41,439 nt of DNA from Acidimicrobiia bacterium (GCA_011523635.1 WTGI01000011.1:1-41439); one strand, 5' to 3'. Counted from the stretch's first letter, positions 1 through 10,131 are shown. Program-made: numbers and translations. Notes: a model not told the origin generated them from the sequence alone.

Positions 1-2155
1 GTACCTCGGCGCAAGTGGGGATCAGGTAGTCCATGAGGCTGGCTGTCAGGACCTGTCCGTCGGCGCTGAAGGCCACCGTTTCCTGCAAGGCGTATCCGAG
101 AGCCTGCGCCGCGGCCCCGTGGAGTTGGCCCTCGACGATCAATGGGTTGATCACCCGGCCGCAGTCTTCGACCGCGACCAGGTCGGCGACCGTTACGGCG
201 CCGGTCTCCAGATCGAGTTCCACCGTAGCCACCACGCATCCGTTCGAATAGGTGGCGTCAGGATCGTGGAAACGTTGCGAGCTGAGCAGAGGTTCCGGTT
301 CCGCGACGCGCACCGCAGGGTCGAAGTAGGCGGCCGCAGCCACGCGGCCCACGGCGATCCCTTTGGACCGGTCACCGGCCACGTGCACGATCCCGTCGGT
401 GATGTCGAGATCGCGTTCCGACGCTTCCAGAAGATGGCCGGCCAGACCCAACAGCTTGGACCGCACGTCCTCGGCTGCGAGGACTACCGCTCCGCCCGTC
501 ACGACGGCGGTGCGCGAGGCACGCGTGCCGGCGATGCTCGGTGGGGTGGCGTCGGTGTCGTCACTCCGCACCTCGATGGTCTCCGGGGGAATGCCCAGGG
601 CAGCGGCCGCCAACTGGACCAGCGTCGTCTCGTGGCCCTGACCCTGGGTGGGTGTCCCGACTGCCACGGTCACGTGTCCTGTGGAGTCCATCGTGACGCG
701 AGCGGCATCGTGGGAGGCGAAGACCCAGTGGGACTGGGCCGCGCCCGCGCTGCCCCATCCGTTCGGTTCGACGTACGGGCTGATGCCGATCCCGCGCCGG
801 CACGGGTAGCCGTCGTACTTCTGCCGCCGCCGGAACGAGTGGTAGCCGGCCATGTCCAGGGCCTTGTGCACAGATTCGCGAAACGATCCGCTGTCATAGA
901 CCATGCCCGTGATGTTGGTGTAAGGGGTCTCGTCCGATCGGATCATGTTCAGGCACCGGAGCTCCGCCGGATCCCGTCCTTCCTCCCGGGCTATGTGATC
1001 TATCAGCAGCTCGCGGGCGGTGTGCGAGGCGGTCCAGCCCACCCCTCGGTACGGTGAGGCCGGCGCCTTGTTGGTCAGGACGGCCAGGATCTCGCATTCG
1101 AAGTGGTCGATCCTGTACAGGCTCGGGACGAGCAGCGCCGACAGGTACGGTTCGATGAGCGCGCTGGCGCTGTTGTGCGAGTAGGCGCCCGCGTCCCCGA
1201 TGACCCGGGCGCGCATCGCCCGGAATCGGCCCGTCTCGTCGACCCTCATCTCCAGGGAGACGATCTGTTCCTTGGCCTGCGGGGCGGCCACCAGATTCTC
1301 ACGCCGGTCCTCGATCCACCTCACGGGGCGCCCGAGCGCCATCGACGCGAGAGCCACCGCAACCTCCTCGGGCGCCGCAGGGATCTTCTGGCCGAAGCCG
1401 CCTCCCACGTCGGGGACGATCACCCGCACCCTCGACTCGGGGAGGCCGGTGCTGACGGCCAGGCGACGGCGTAACAGGTGATGCCCCTGGGTCGAGGACC
1501 ATACGGTCAGCCGCCCCCGGCCGGAGTCGTAGGAGGCCAGGCAGCCACGCGTCTCCATGGGAACGGCCGTTGCCCGTCCTCCATGGAACTCTGATCTGTA
1601 CACCCGGTGGCCGGATGCCGGATCCTTCACCGGATCCCCGAACCGCTTCACCTCGCTGAAGACGACGTTCGAGCCGAGTTCGGGGAAGAGCAGCGGAGCA
1701 CCGCTGCGGGCAGCGGATCGCGCGTCGGTCACGGCGGGAAGCTCCTCGAAGTCCACGAAGACGAGATCCGCCCCGTCCTCGGCGGCGTAGCGGTCCTCCG
1801 CAACCACGAGGGCGACCGGCTCGCCTACGTAGCGGACCCGGTCCCCGGCCAGGGGTGGCTGCGGGGTCTTGCGGAGCCCCTCGATGGCTACGGCATCCAC
1901 CAGCGGAGCGTGATCGGGGAGCGTGACCGCCGTCAGCACGGCTCGAACACCGTCCAGCCCGACCGCCGCCTGCGGATCGACCCCACGCAGGACGGCATGT
2001 GCGTACGGCGATCTCACGAAGGCTACGTCGAGGGTCCCCGGAAGTCGAACATCGGCCAGGTACTCGCCCGAACCGGTGAGAAGCCGGGGGTCCTCCCTGC
2101 GGGTAAGCGGCGCGCCGATCAGGGAGGCGATTCGATCCCGGTGGCCATCCGTCAT
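1..2155 (-). CDS. Xanthine dehydrogenase/aldehyde oxidase family molybdopterin-binding large subunit (3' end outside window)
   Basis: Large catalytic subunit of a molybdenum hydroxylase (xanthine dehydrogenase / aldehyde oxidase / CO dehydrogenase CoxL superfamily), which hydroxylates a heterocycle or aldehyde using water. About 718 residues are visible from the ATG at 2155; the frame is open to base 1, so perhaps 50 residues with the usual C-terminal catalytic Glu motif are missing. The N-terminus IGAPLTRREDPRLLTGSG is the family's typical start. Further on are VGEPVALVVAED (a/b hammerhead domain), GGGFGQK, PYRGVGW at the substrate/cofactor loop, GQGHETT and EDCGRVINP. PYRGVGW differs from the AYRGAG of many members and from the AYxCSFR loop of form I CO dehydrogenase, so CO oxidation is unlikely. 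FAD and 2Fe-2S subunits are not in the window and may lie beyond the left edge. It is divergent from an amidohydrolase remnant. Long open frames on the opposite strand are GC-driven shadows. The substrate is unknown. Confidence 0.9.
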   Translation of the reverse strand, partial: MTDGHRDRIASLIGAPLTRREDPRLLTGSGEYLADVRLPGTLDVAFVRSPYAHAVLRGVDPQAAVGLDGVRAVLTAVTLPDHAPLVDAVAIEGLRKTPQPPLAGDRVRYVGEPVALVVAEDRYAAEDGADLVFVDFEELPAVTDARSAARSGAPLLFPELGSNVVFSEVKRFGDPVKDPASGHRVYRSEFHGGRATAVPMETRGCLASYDSGRGRLTVWSSTQGHHLLRRRLAVSTGLPESRVRVIVPDVGGGFGQKIPAAPEEVAVALASMALGRPVRWIEDRRENLVAAPQAKEQIVSLEMRVDETGRFRAMRARVIGDAGAYSHNSASALIEPYLSALLVPSLYRIDHFECEILAVLTNKAPASPYRGVGWTASHTARELLIDHIAREEGRDPAELRCLNMIRSDETPYTNITGMVYDSGSFRESVHKALDMAGYHSFRRRQKYDGYPCRRGIGISPYVEPNGWGSAGAAQSHWVFASHDAARVTMDSTGHVTVAVGTPTQGQGHETTLVQLAAAALGIPPETIEVRSDDTDATPPSIAGTRASRTAVVTGGAVVLAAEDVRSKLLGLAGHLLEASERDLDITDGIVHVAGDRSKGIAVGRVAAAAYFDPAVRVAEPEPLLSSQRFHDPDATYSNGCVVATVELDLETGAVTVADLVAVEDCGRVINPLIVEGQLHGAAAQALGYALQETVAFSADGQVLTASLMDYLIPTCAEV

Positions 2156-2329
2156 CGGCGTGCCGGGAAGTCGACGGCTATCCCGCGCCGTGGGGGCCTG
2201 TACATCCGCTCCATCCGGAAGGTTGGTGACTGGCGTCGCGGCCGCGCTGGAAGCGGCAAGTTAGATTGCAGGCAGACCATCGCATGAACCCGCGCGGTGG
2301 GTGTCGACTCCGATTGTACAGGTAGGTAC

Positions 2330-2530
2330 ATGTCCCGGACCCTGCTAGCGGGCGGCGCCGTGCTGGCGGATGGAGACCTGGGAACCATTGCGGACGGCGC
2401 CCTGGTGGTCGAGGACGGGATCATCATTGAAGTGGGGGAGAGGGCCCGTCTCGAGGCGCACGGTCCCTTCGAGGCCGTATTGGGCGGCGCCGACCGGATG
2501 ATCCTTCCCGGTTTCGTCAACGGCCCCTAG
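2330..2530 (+). pseudogene. Truncated amidohydrolase (AtzA/TrzA-like) N-terminus
   Basis: The frame from ATG 2330 encodes about 66 residues beginning MSRTLLAGGAVLADG and continuing through IADGALVVEDGIIIEVG to ILPGFVNGP, then a TAG. This is the N-terminal beta-sandwich of cytosine-deaminase/chlorohydrolase-type amidohydrolases and is collinear with the intact 532-residue paralogue at 33845-35443 (MSRYLIVGNPVVTLAD through FVMPGFVASHYHSE). The break falls exactly where the metal-binding HxH motif should begin, so the product cannot be active. No further coding from this family is seen downstream. The sequence after the break is non-coding and structured and leads to a palindromic repeat, consistent with an insertion followed by loss of the gene body. 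Its place next to a molybdenum hydroxylase suggests an ancestral heterocycle deaminase role (inference). Confidence 0.7.
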
Positions 2531-2766
2531 CCCCAATCCTTCATGCGCGAGGTTTGTCGGGATGCATTGAGTCGGAGAAGGGTGACCTGAACAGGAATGA
2601 TGCTCTCCGACGGCCCCATCCCTGACAGGTGGTGCTTGGCACCCACCGGGTAAGGGACGGCGAAGCCGCAAGTAGGCCGTTGACGTGGCTGGATGCGGCC
2701 GGTGTGTCGGGAAACATGAAGGATCAGGGCTACCACACGGGTGCATGACCCGGCATCGTCTGTAGG
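2531..2766. other. Non-coding, hairpin-rich stretch after the amidohydrolase break
   Basis: No credible gene is present. Two inverted repeats stand out: GTCGGAGA (2571-2578) with TCTCCGAC (2604-2611), and a compact hairpin with GGTGGTGC (2628-2635) against GCACCCACC (2639-2647, one-base bulge). The stretch could be a remnant of a mobile element or structured RNA inserted into the amidohydrolase. I could not identify a group II intron domain V or any transposase fragment, so it stays unassigned. Confidence 0.4.
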
Positions 2767-2767
2767 A

Positions 2768-2862
2768 GTTTGCCGAAAAAGACGGGGATTGGTTGGCCCG
2801 CGATGCCTCTACCTCAGGTTTCGTTGCCGACTAGCGGGCCAACCGGATATGTTTCAGCACAT
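2768..2862. repeat. Dispersed palindromic repeat, copy A
   Basis: About 95 bp. The outer ends TGCCGAAAAA (left) and GTTTCAGCA (right) are imperfect inverted repeats. Inside them is a perfect 11-bp inverted repeat, GGTTGGCCCGC (2791-2801) and GCGGGCCAACC (2834-2844). The right half (TTTCGTTGCCG, then CGGGCCAACCGGA) matches copies at 14183-14283 and 35569-35650. It is non-coding and resembles a small MITE or REP-like element. Confidence 0.7.
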
Positions 2863-2965
2863 TGCTAGGTACACTGCGCGACCGACCGTTCATGTGGCTC
2901 CTTGGCGCTGTCACACCCAGGGCTTGTCACAGGCGGCCGCGCCAGGGTGACGAGAGGGGATGACC

Positions 2966-3967
2966 ATGGGGCCGATCCGGTGCGCCCTGGTCGGGCACGG
3001 CATGATCGGCAGGGAACACGCCCGGATCATCGCCGCTCATCCGGCGGCGGAGTTGGTTGCCGTCTGCGATACCGACCCCGATGCCGGCGCCACCGTTCCA
3101 GAGGGAACCTTCTTCACGACCGACCTGGATGTTGCCCTGGATGTCGAGGGTCTCGAAGCGTTATGGGTATGCACGCCCCAACACTTGCACCTGCCGGTCG
3201 TCGAGGCTGGTTTGATGCGCGGCCTGCATGTTTTCTGCGAGAAGCCGTTCGCGTCCTCGCTGGACGACGCTGATCGCATGATGGAGCTCGATGCGTCGAC
3301 CACCGGCGATCTGGTGATCGGCCACACATTGCGTTTCGACCCGAACTACGTCGCCATACACCAGGCCGTGACGGAAGGTCGGTTGGGTGACATAGTCCAC
3401 ATCTCGGCGCGCTGGAATGCGCCGGACTACGAGGGCAGGATCATCTCCGGCCGTACCACCATTCCCCAGGAAATGGCCATTCACGATCTCGATGTTATGC
3501 GCTGGCTGGTCGGGGACATCGAACACGTCTACGCAGAGGCTGCCGCACATGCAGTGGTGGGACCGGGGCCGGATGCGGCGGTCGGGACCGTGCGGTTCCG
3601 TTCCGGCGCGGTCGGTGCCCTGGATCACAACTGGATTCTCCCCTTCGAATCCGGGCTGCGCTCCGACCACCGGTTGGCCGTCTTCGGAACCCGCGGGAGC
3701 GCGTATATCGAGACCCGCGACTCACCGGCGGTCGTCTTCAGCCTGGACGGTCTCCAGCATGTTCACTCGGGCTACTACTCCTACCCGAACGACGTACCGT
3801 TCGGCGCCCTTCCCTCGGAGGACGCCTTCTTCCTCGGCCGGGTGCGCGACGGTCGTGACTGGCCGCTCACGCTGCACGATGCCCGGGCCGCTCTTGTTGC
3901 AGCTCTCGCGATGGACCGGTCGATAGCGGAAGGGCGCGTTGTCTCGATTGCCGAGGTCGGCGGCTGA
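2966..3967 (+). CDS. Gfo/Idh/MocA family NAD(P)-dependent oxidoreductase
   Basis: Predicted cytosolic dehydrogenase of the glucose-fructose oxidoreductase / inositol dehydrogenase / MocA family, which oxidises or reduces a sugar, cyclitol or related hydroxyl compound. The N-terminal Rossmann domain starts RCALVGHGMIGREHARI (GxGxxG-type), followed by the acidic end of strand 2 (VAVCDTD), the WVCTPQHLH loop, the family signature FCEKPF and the C-terminal HDLDVMRWL helix carrying the usual active-site His/Asp. At 333 residues it has normal length. GAGAGGGG at 2952-2959 sits 6 nt before ATG 2966, so I prefer this start to ATG 2960, which the ribosome site would overlap. It is a clear paralogue of the gene at 17406-18398. 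A DapA-family lyase follows after 131 bp on the same strand. The substrate cannot be read from sequence. Confidence 0.9.
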   Translation: MGPIRCALVGHGMIGREHARIIAAHPAAELVAVCDTDPDAGATVPEGTFFTTDLDVALDVEGLEALWVCTPQHLHLPVVEAGLMRGLHVFCEKPFASSLDDADRMMELDASTTGDLVIGHTLRFDPNYVAIHQAVTEGRLGDIVHISARWNAPDYEGRIISGRTTIPQEMAIHDLDVMRWLVGDIEHVYAEAAAHAVVGPGPDAAVGTVRFRSGAVGALDHNWILPFESGLRSDHRLAVFGTRGSAYIETRDSPAVVFSLDGLQHVHSGYYSYPNDVPFGALPSEDAFFLGRVRDGRDWPLTLHDARAALVAALAMDRSIAEGRVVSIAEVGG

Positions 3968-4098
3968 CAACCGGCGGGACGGTGCCATCGCGTAGCCGGT
4001 AGCCCGATTGCTCATCGATGGGTTCACGGGACGAGCGAGTGGACGCCATGGCTCTCCTGACCTGGGGTTCCCTGGTCGGGAACCGGTACCATCCGGTC

Positions 4099-5037
4099 AT
4101 GCCCGACGAACTCGCCGGCGTCTTTCCCGTCTTCCAGACCCCCTTCCTCGGCGACGACACGATCGACTGGGAATGCCTCGAAAACGAGATCCGATGGATG
4201 CACGATCACGGCGTGGACGGCATCGTCATGGCCATGGTGTCCGAAACGCTGAGGCTGTCCGGGAAGGAACGGCGGGACCTCGCGGAGGCGGCGTGCGAGA
4301 TCGGCCTGGCGTACGGGCCGGTCATCGTCAGCGTCGGAGCGGAGAGCACGAAGGTGGCTGTCGACTACGCGCTCCATGCCGAGCGTTCCGGGGCTTCCGC
4401 CCTCATGGCCATCCCACCAACGACCGTTCCAAGTCTCGACGACGAACTCGCCCGCTATTACCGCGCCCTGCTGGATGCCACCGCGGCGCCGGTCGTGATC
4501 CAGGATGCCAGTGGTTACGTGGGTGCGCCGATGTCGATCGGCCTGCAAGCCCAACTCCTCGATGAATACCCGGGACGGGTGCTGTTCAAGCCGGAGGCAG
4601 AACCGATCGGCCCACGGCTGACCGAACTGCGGGAGGCCACCGGGGGAGCGGCCCGCGTGTTCGAGGGTTCCGGAGGGATAGCACTCGTGGACAGCTACCG
4701 CCGGGGCGTCGTCGGGACCATGCCGGGAGCCGAGGTCTGCTGGGCTCTGGTCGCCCTGTGGGCTGCGCTCGAGCGTGGCGACCGGCCGCGGATCGACGCG
4801 ATCAACGGACCGCTCACGGCCCTGATCTCCTTGCAGACCGGGCTGGACGGTTTCATCGCCGTCGAGAAGCACCTGCTGGTCCGGCAAGATGTCTTCAGGA
4901 GCGCCCGGGTCCGCCGGCCGGTGGGCTACCGGCTCGACCCGGAGACCAGGCTCGAGGTGGACCGTCGCTTCGACCTGCTCCGCGAAGCGGTCGGCGGGCG
5001 TCGAGTTGGGCTGAGCATGTCGCCACCGGTGGGCTAG
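4099..5037 (+). CDS. Dihydrodipicolinate synthase (DapA/NAL) family lyase
   Basis: Class I (Schiff-base) aldolase/lyase of the DapA / N-acetylneuraminate lyase / KDG aldolase superfamily, a (beta/alpha)8 barrel. The start MPDELAGVFPVFQTPF gives 312 residues and fits the family; an in-frame ATG at 4018 would add 27 residues of low family resemblance. Visible features are the N-terminal VFPVFQTPF strand, IVSVGAEST in place of the usual Gly-rich pyruvate loop, a QDASGYVG segment where classical DapA has YNxPxRTG, and the likely Schiff-base Lys in RVLFKPEAEP. The altered YNxP segment argues against true lysine biosynthesis and for a catabolic aldolase or dehydratase. Its stop codon lies in a CTAG (5034-5037) shared with the stop of the convergent acetamidase gene. 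Partnership with the upstream oxidoreductase is inferred from position only. Confidence 0.85.
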   Translation: MPDELAGVFPVFQTPFLGDDTIDWECLENEIRWMHDHGVDGIVMAMVSETLRLSGKERRDLAEAACEIGLAYGPVIVSVGAESTKVAVDYALHAERSGASALMAIPPTTVPSLDDELARYYRALLDATAAPVVIQDASGYVGAPMSIGLQAQLLDEYPGRVLFKPEAEPIGPRLTELREATGGAARVFEGSGGIALVDSYRRGVVGTMPGAEVCWALVALWAALERGDRPRIDAINGPLTALISLQTGLDGFIAVEKHLLVRQDVFRSARVRRPVGYRLDPETRLEVDRRFDLLREAVGGRRVGLSMSPPVG

Positions 5038-5939
5038 GCGGGGACGATCCCCAGTGATCGCGGCATCTCGAGCCGCAGGGTCACTTCCATGGCCCCGAAG
5101 GCCTGGCCGATCCGGAGGTTCCCTGCCACCGAGATCAGGGCGATGGCGTCCCCCGGCTCCAACCCCAGTTGCGTCTCGAGTACCTGCAGCATCTCTTCGA
5201 CCGCTTCCTCGCGGGCACGCTCGAACTCGAGATGCGCGGTCATCACCATCACGGCGTCCTGGGTCATAGCCCAGGGCCATCGGAGCCGGGCCCCCTTCCA
5301 TAGGTCGACCTTCACGGTCACCTCAGCCGGGATCTCCACACCGACGCCGGACAGCTCCCCGTCGCCCTGAGTGGCGTGGACGTCGCCCACGTAGAGCAAG
5401 GCGTTCTCCGAGAAGACCGGAAGCATGACGGTGGTTCCCTCGGCGATCACCGGGTGGTCGAGATTGCCGCCGTGCCGTCCCGGAATCCCGGCCTGGGGAG
5501 CGTCGCCCGGGACGGCGGTGCCGATGCAGCCGACCATCGGTTCCACCGGTAGGAGCACGCCCTCCGAGTACCGGACGAAACCGCCCTCGATCGGGCACAC
5601 CCGGCCCACCGGACGGGGAACGCGACCCTCAGGGAACGGTCCGACATGGGCGTGGCCGCCGCACCAACCGGGGGAGAGGCACTCGATGCGATCGATACGG
5701 ACGACGAGGGCGTCGCCTGGCTCGGCTCCGCGCACCGCGAGCGGCCCGGTCAGGGGGTTGCCGCGGCCGGGAGTCGGCAGGGGTAACTCGAAGGGGACGC
5801 CCGGCGGGCGGTCGAGTAAGGCGCCCGCCCTGGCGTCCCAGGTCTCGAAGATCACCGTCTCGCCGGGCGGGACATCGAGCCGCGGGGGATCCGTGACCTC
5901 GTAGTAGTAGGAGACGATGTCGCGGGTGATGCGCCGCAT
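5034..5939 (-). CDS. Acetamidase/formamidase family protein
   Basis: FmdA/AmdA-family amidohydrolase (301 residues, normal length), whose known members hydrolyse formamide, acetamide or related short amides to ammonia and the acid. Recognisable segments are IFETWDARAGAL near the N-terminus, GDALVVRIDRIE, PMVGCIGTA, the GGNLDHPVI block and GDVHATQGDGELSG, which carries conserved metal/active-site residues. It starts 8 nt after the stop of the ABC ATPase and is the last gene of the importer operon that begins at 10056. This placement suggests the importer brings in an amide, or a compound that yields one (inference). Its stop overlaps that of the convergent DapA-family gene in a 4-nt CTAG. Confidence 0.88.
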   Translation of the reverse strand: MRRITRDIVSYYYEVTDPPRLDVPPGETVIFETWDARAGALLDRPPGVPFELPLPTPGRGNPLTGPLAVRGAEPGDALVVRIDRIECLSPGWCGGHAHVGPFPEGRVPRPVGRVCPIEGGFVRYSEGVLLPVEPMVGCIGTAVPGDAPQAGIPGRHGGNLDHPVIAEGTTVMLPVFSENALLYVGDVHATQGDGELSGVGVEIPAEVTVKVDLWKGARLRWPWAMTQDAVMVMTAHLEFERAREEAVEEMLQVLETQLGLEPGDAIALISVAGNLRIGQAFGAMEVTLRLEMPRSLGIVPA

Positions 5940-5947
5940 GGAGCTTG

Positions 5948-7086
<1,139 letters not shown>

Positions 7087-7090
<4 letters not shown>

Positions 7091-7899
7091 CGTTCGCCAA
7101 TCGTGGTCCTGCTTGCGGCCATGAAAGCCAGACTCGTCGTGAGTATCAGCATCACTGTACCGATGGCGTTCAGCGTCGGGTCGATGCCTTTCAGCACCCT
7201 TCCGTACATCACGAGCGGCAACGTCTTGTCCTGCCCGGCTGTGAAGAAGGCGATCACGAAGTCATCCACCGAGATCGCCGCCGCCAGGAGCATGGCGCCG
7301 ATGACAGCCGGCAGGATTAGGGGGAGCGTGACGGTCCGGAACGCGTACCAGCGTGTGGCCCCGAGGTCCTGGGCTGCCTCCAGGAGGCCGAACCGGAAGC
7401 GTTCGAGGGAGGCGCCGATGATCAGGAACACGAAGGGCAGCGCGATGAGGGCATGGCCGAGGTTGGCGCTCCAGATGGAACGCCCCACGCCGATCTGCCT
7501 GTAGAAGACCGCCAGCCCGATCGCGTAGAGCAGTCCCGGGATGGCGAGTGGGCCCAGGGCCGTGGTGAGGAAAACGGTCCTCCAGCGGGCCGCCACCTTC
7601 AGTATTCCCAGGGCGGCGAGGAGTCCGAGTACGCCGGTGATGCCGGCGGTCACCACGGCCGCCTGGACGCTGCGCCGGAAAGCCCTCAATACCAGGGTGT
7701 CGGTGAAGATCTCCTGGTACCAGCGGATCGAGATCCCGGCGAAAGGGAAGCTCAGGCGGGGAGATGAGTTGAACGAGAACGCGACCATGACCACCAGGGG
7801 CGCGAACAGGAAGACGAACACCAGCACCATGAAGGCGGCCGATCCCAGAGGACGCCGCCGCAAGCGCACCAACGTTCGGCGCCAATCCGGCGCGGTCAT
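7087..7899 (-). CDS. potC: ABC transporter permease, PotC type
   Basis: Inner-membrane permease (270 residues) of the PotC/MetI-like (BPD_transp_1) fold. The first hydrophobic helix is FMVLVFVFLFAPLVVMVAF, followed by at least five more membrane segments. The cytoplasmic EAA loop EAAQDLGATRWYAFRTVTLP contacts the ATPase. I chose ATG 7899, which overlaps the preceding permease stop as ATGA, over an upstream in-frame start that would add 31 non-family residues (GSGPGHDLDGGDGR...) overlapping that gene. It forms the transmembrane channel with the 7896-8822 product. Confidence 0.92.
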
Positions 7900-8822
7900 C
7901 GCGTGAGCCGCTTCATCAGCGAGATGATGATGTAGGCGAACACGCCCATCGCCACCATCAAGGTCATGGCCAGGGCCGCTCCCTGCGGCCATTCCAGGCT
8001 CTGGCCGAAGTAGAACTCGATCCGGTTACCTATCAGCAGGTCCTTGGTCCCACCGAGCAGCCGGGGCGTCACCCATTCACCCAGTGTTGCTATGAACACG
8101 AACGCAGTGGCCGCCCGCACGCCCCGCATCGACAGCGGCAGGACGATCTGGCGGGCCGCCCGGATTCTCGAAGCGCCCAGGTCCCGAGCCGCCTCGATCA
8201 CGTGCGGGGACACGTTCTGCATCGCCGCATAGATCGGGAGCACACCCAGGGGAATCAGGAAGTTCACGAGCGATGCCCCCACCGCGAACATGCTGTTCAG
8301 GAGGTAGCGGATCGGCTCCTCGATGATGCCCATCCCGATGAGGGTCTGATTGATGACCCCCTGGCGGCCCAGGATGCTCCGCCAGGCGTAGATGCGAACG
8401 ATGTAGCCGCCGAAGAGGCTGACAAGGATCAGAAAGTAGAGAAGCTGTCGCTTCGCCCGGAAGACGAAGTTGAGGACGTAGGCACACGGGAAGCTGACGA
8501 GGAGGACGATGACCGTCAGGATGCCCGCCACCTGGATGGTCCGCAGTCCGAGCCGGACGTGGATGGAGGTTGTCAGGACTTCGGCGTAGTTCGACAGTAC
8601 GAAGGCCGGTACCGGATCGAAGTCGACCAGCCGGAAGAAGCTCATGGCCAGCAGGCCGGCCAGGGGAACGAGGAACAGCAGCGTGAAGTACGCCGACCCG
8701 GGGAACAGCTGCAACCAGGCAGCCACTCTCCGGCGGCGATCGATCGCGACGAGGACCTCGCCGGATGTTCCCCGTCGGGAACGCTTCCTGCGAGGTCCTC
8801 GCCTCGTGACGCTCTCGATCAT
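7896..8822 (-). CDS. potB: ABC transporter permease, PotB type
   Basis: Inner-membrane permease (308 residues from ATG 8822). A basic N-terminal tail is followed by the first membrane helix (AYFTLLFLVPLAGLLAMSFF), several further hydrophobic segments and the EAA loop EAARDLGASRIRAARQIVLP. The start is uncertain: ATG 8822 has AAAGGA directly abutting it, and a GTG at the VAAWLQLFPG segment is possible. Upstream in-frame starts overlap the end of the binding-protein gene and have no family character. The gap to that gene is 37 bp. It pairs with the PotC-type permease, whose start overlaps this stop. Confidence 0.9.
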   Translation of the reverse strand: MIESVTRRGPRRKRSRRGTSGEVLVAIDRRRRVAAWLQLFPGSAYFTLLFLVPLAGLLAMSFFRLVDFDPVPAFVLSNYAEVLTTSIHVRLGLRTIQVAGILTVIVLLVSFPCAYVLNFVFRAKRQLLYFLILVSLFGGYIVRIYAWRSILGRQGVINQTLIGMGIIEEPIRYLLNSMFAVGASLVNFLIPLGVLPIYAAMQNVSPHVIEAARDLGASRIRAARQIVLPLSMRGVRAATAFVFIATLGEWVTPRLLGGTKDLLIGNRIEFYFGQSLEWPQGAALAMTLMVAMGVFAYIIISLMKRLTR

Positions 8823-8859
8823 TCCTTTGCCGCTGGGCGATGCCGTCAGGCGCTGACCC

Positions 8860-10056
8860 TTATGCCTCGGCCTTGATCTCCTCCCAGGCGTCAAGCCAGT
8901 CGGAGATTGACGTGATTCCCTCGGGCGCCTCGTCATCCTCCGGTGGCTGGGCATTGCGGAAGGAGACGGCCGAAGTATCGGTACGGACCAGGTCGTAGTC
9001 GTAAATCTGAGCGCCCGGACCGGCTATCTCCGCCGAGTTGGAATTGACCACGCCGGACACCAGGTTCTCGCCCACTTGGGCGTTGATGTCGTCCGAGATC
9101 ATCAGGTCGATGTACTCGTAGGCGCAGTCCACGTCGTCGGCCGTGACCGGGATGGCGAGTCCGTCCCACCAGCCGCCGCCGCCCGACTCCTCGAAGAAGG
9201 CGAAGTCCAGTGTTTCGCCCTGCTCCTCTGCCCACGTGAGCATGGCCTCCCAGCCATTGACGTTCAGGTCCGAGTCACCCGCCACCATGATGTCGGTAGC
9301 GTCCCGGTAGCCGTTGGCGAACGCCGATGCGTTGCGGAGGATCTGCAGTGCCTGATCCTTCACCACCTCTAGCTGATCGGCGTTGATGTTGGTGCGGTCG
9401 CCCACGCCGTCATCGAAACCGTTCGCAATCGCCAGCATCGAGAAGACGAGAGTCGGCGAGTCGAAGATGGTGAAGCGGCCCTCCCACTCCGGCTCCATGA
9501 GCTCGGTGATGGACTTGGGGGGGTTGGCCACCCGTCCGGGATGGTAGATGTAGGGCCCGTCACCCCAGGCGATCGGCACGCCATACACCTGTCCGTCGGC
9601 ACCCCTCAGCGAGGAGTTCTCCCTGAGACCCGGGAACATCTTGTCCCAGTTCTCCAGCCTCGAAGTGTCGATCGGCTGGAAGAGGCCTGCCTCGATGTGG
9701 CGGGGACCGACGTGGTAGGCGATCGTGGCCAGGTCGTATACGTCACCCACCTTGATGGCCGCGACGAACTGGGGCCAACTGCCCGGCCAGTTGGTTTCCA
9801 GAGCGACGCCGTTCGCGTCGCGCCAGGCCTGAAGTTCCGTCTCGCCCGCTTCGCCGTCGAGACCGATGAAGCTGAGGGTTGCTCCCTCACAAGCGCTCAT
9901 GGCCTCGGCCATTGCTTCCGTGGTCGTGGGTGCCGCTGTCGTGGGCGCGGCCGTGGTGGCAGCCGCGGTCGTCGGCGCGGGCTCGTCCTCGCCACAGGCC
10001 GCTACCACTAGGGCGAGCGCCATGAGCGTGACCAAAACGCGTCCTCGAGTAGTCAT
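8860..10056 (-). CDS. potD: ABC transporter substrate-binding lipoprotein, PotD type
   Basis: Extracytoplasmic solute-binding lipoprotein (398 residues) that should deliver the ligand to the permease pair. After MTTRGRVLV come a hydrophobic stretch and lipobox VVAAC (type II signal peptide), then a low-complexity Thr/Ala/Pro linker (TTAAPTTAAPTTTEA), typical of actinobacterial binding proteins. The body has the PotD/spermidine-binding-like pattern (AWRDANGVALETNWPGSW, YGVPIAWGDGPYIYHP, WWDGLAIP). GGAGGAGG (10062-10069) lies 5 nt before ATG 10056, which decides this start over ATG 10089. It is the first gene of the PotDBCA-acetamidase operon, behind the promoter and operator at 10102-10163. 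The ligand is unknown. Confidence 0.92.
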   Translation of the reverse strand: MTTRGRVLVTLMALALVVAACGEDEPAPTTAAATTAAPTTAAPTTTEAMAEAMSACEGATLSFIGLDGEAGETELQAWRDANGVALETNWPGSWPQFVAAIKVGDVYDLATIAYHVGPRHIEAGLFQPIDTSRLENWDKMFPGLRENSSLRGADGQVYGVPIAWGDGPYIYHPGRVANPPKSITELMEPEWEGRFTIFDSPTLVFSMLAIANGFDDGVGDRTNINADQLEVVKDQALQILRNASAFANGYRDATDIMVAGDSDLNVNGWEAMLTWAEEQGETLDFAFFEESGGGGWWDGLAIPVTADDVDCAYEYIDLMISDDINAQVGENLVSGVVNSNSAEIAGPGAQIYDYDLVRTDTSAVSFRNAQPPEDDEAPEGITSISDWLDAWEEIKAEA

Positions 10057-10101
10057 CGAGTCCTCCTCCGTGAAGGGTTTCATTTCCACATGGTCAACTT
10101 C

Positions 10102-10131
10102 GTTGCGTTCTGCGCAACGGTCTTGCGTTGC
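10102..10131. promoter_or_regulatory. Putative IclR operator O1 (importer operon)
   Basis: GTTGCG (10102-10107), 5-nt spacer, CGCAAC (10113-10118), GG, two bases, then a third half-site TTGCG (10123-10127). With flanking bases the first pair is a 7+7 inverted repeat. The same arrangement occurs at 17263-17288 and nowhere else that I found. It lies between a divergent iclR gene and the importer operon, covering the expected start of the importer transcript. Binding by the neighbouring IclR protein is inferred. Confidence 0.65.

Noticed and set aside
119-1057. Long plus-strand open frame opposite the molybdopterin subunit
   Set aside because: The minus strand carries a continuous family-consistent protein here; the plus frame (Arg/Gly/His-rich) is an antisense shadow of high GC. 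The same applies to 1607-2287.
2531-2766. Group II intron remnant
   Set aside because: Hairpins are present, but no domain V or reverse transcriptase trace could be recognised, so it is not called.
4024-5301. 425-codon minus-strand frame across the DapA-family gene
   Set aside because: It is antisense to a well-conserved lyase and has no recognisable domain.
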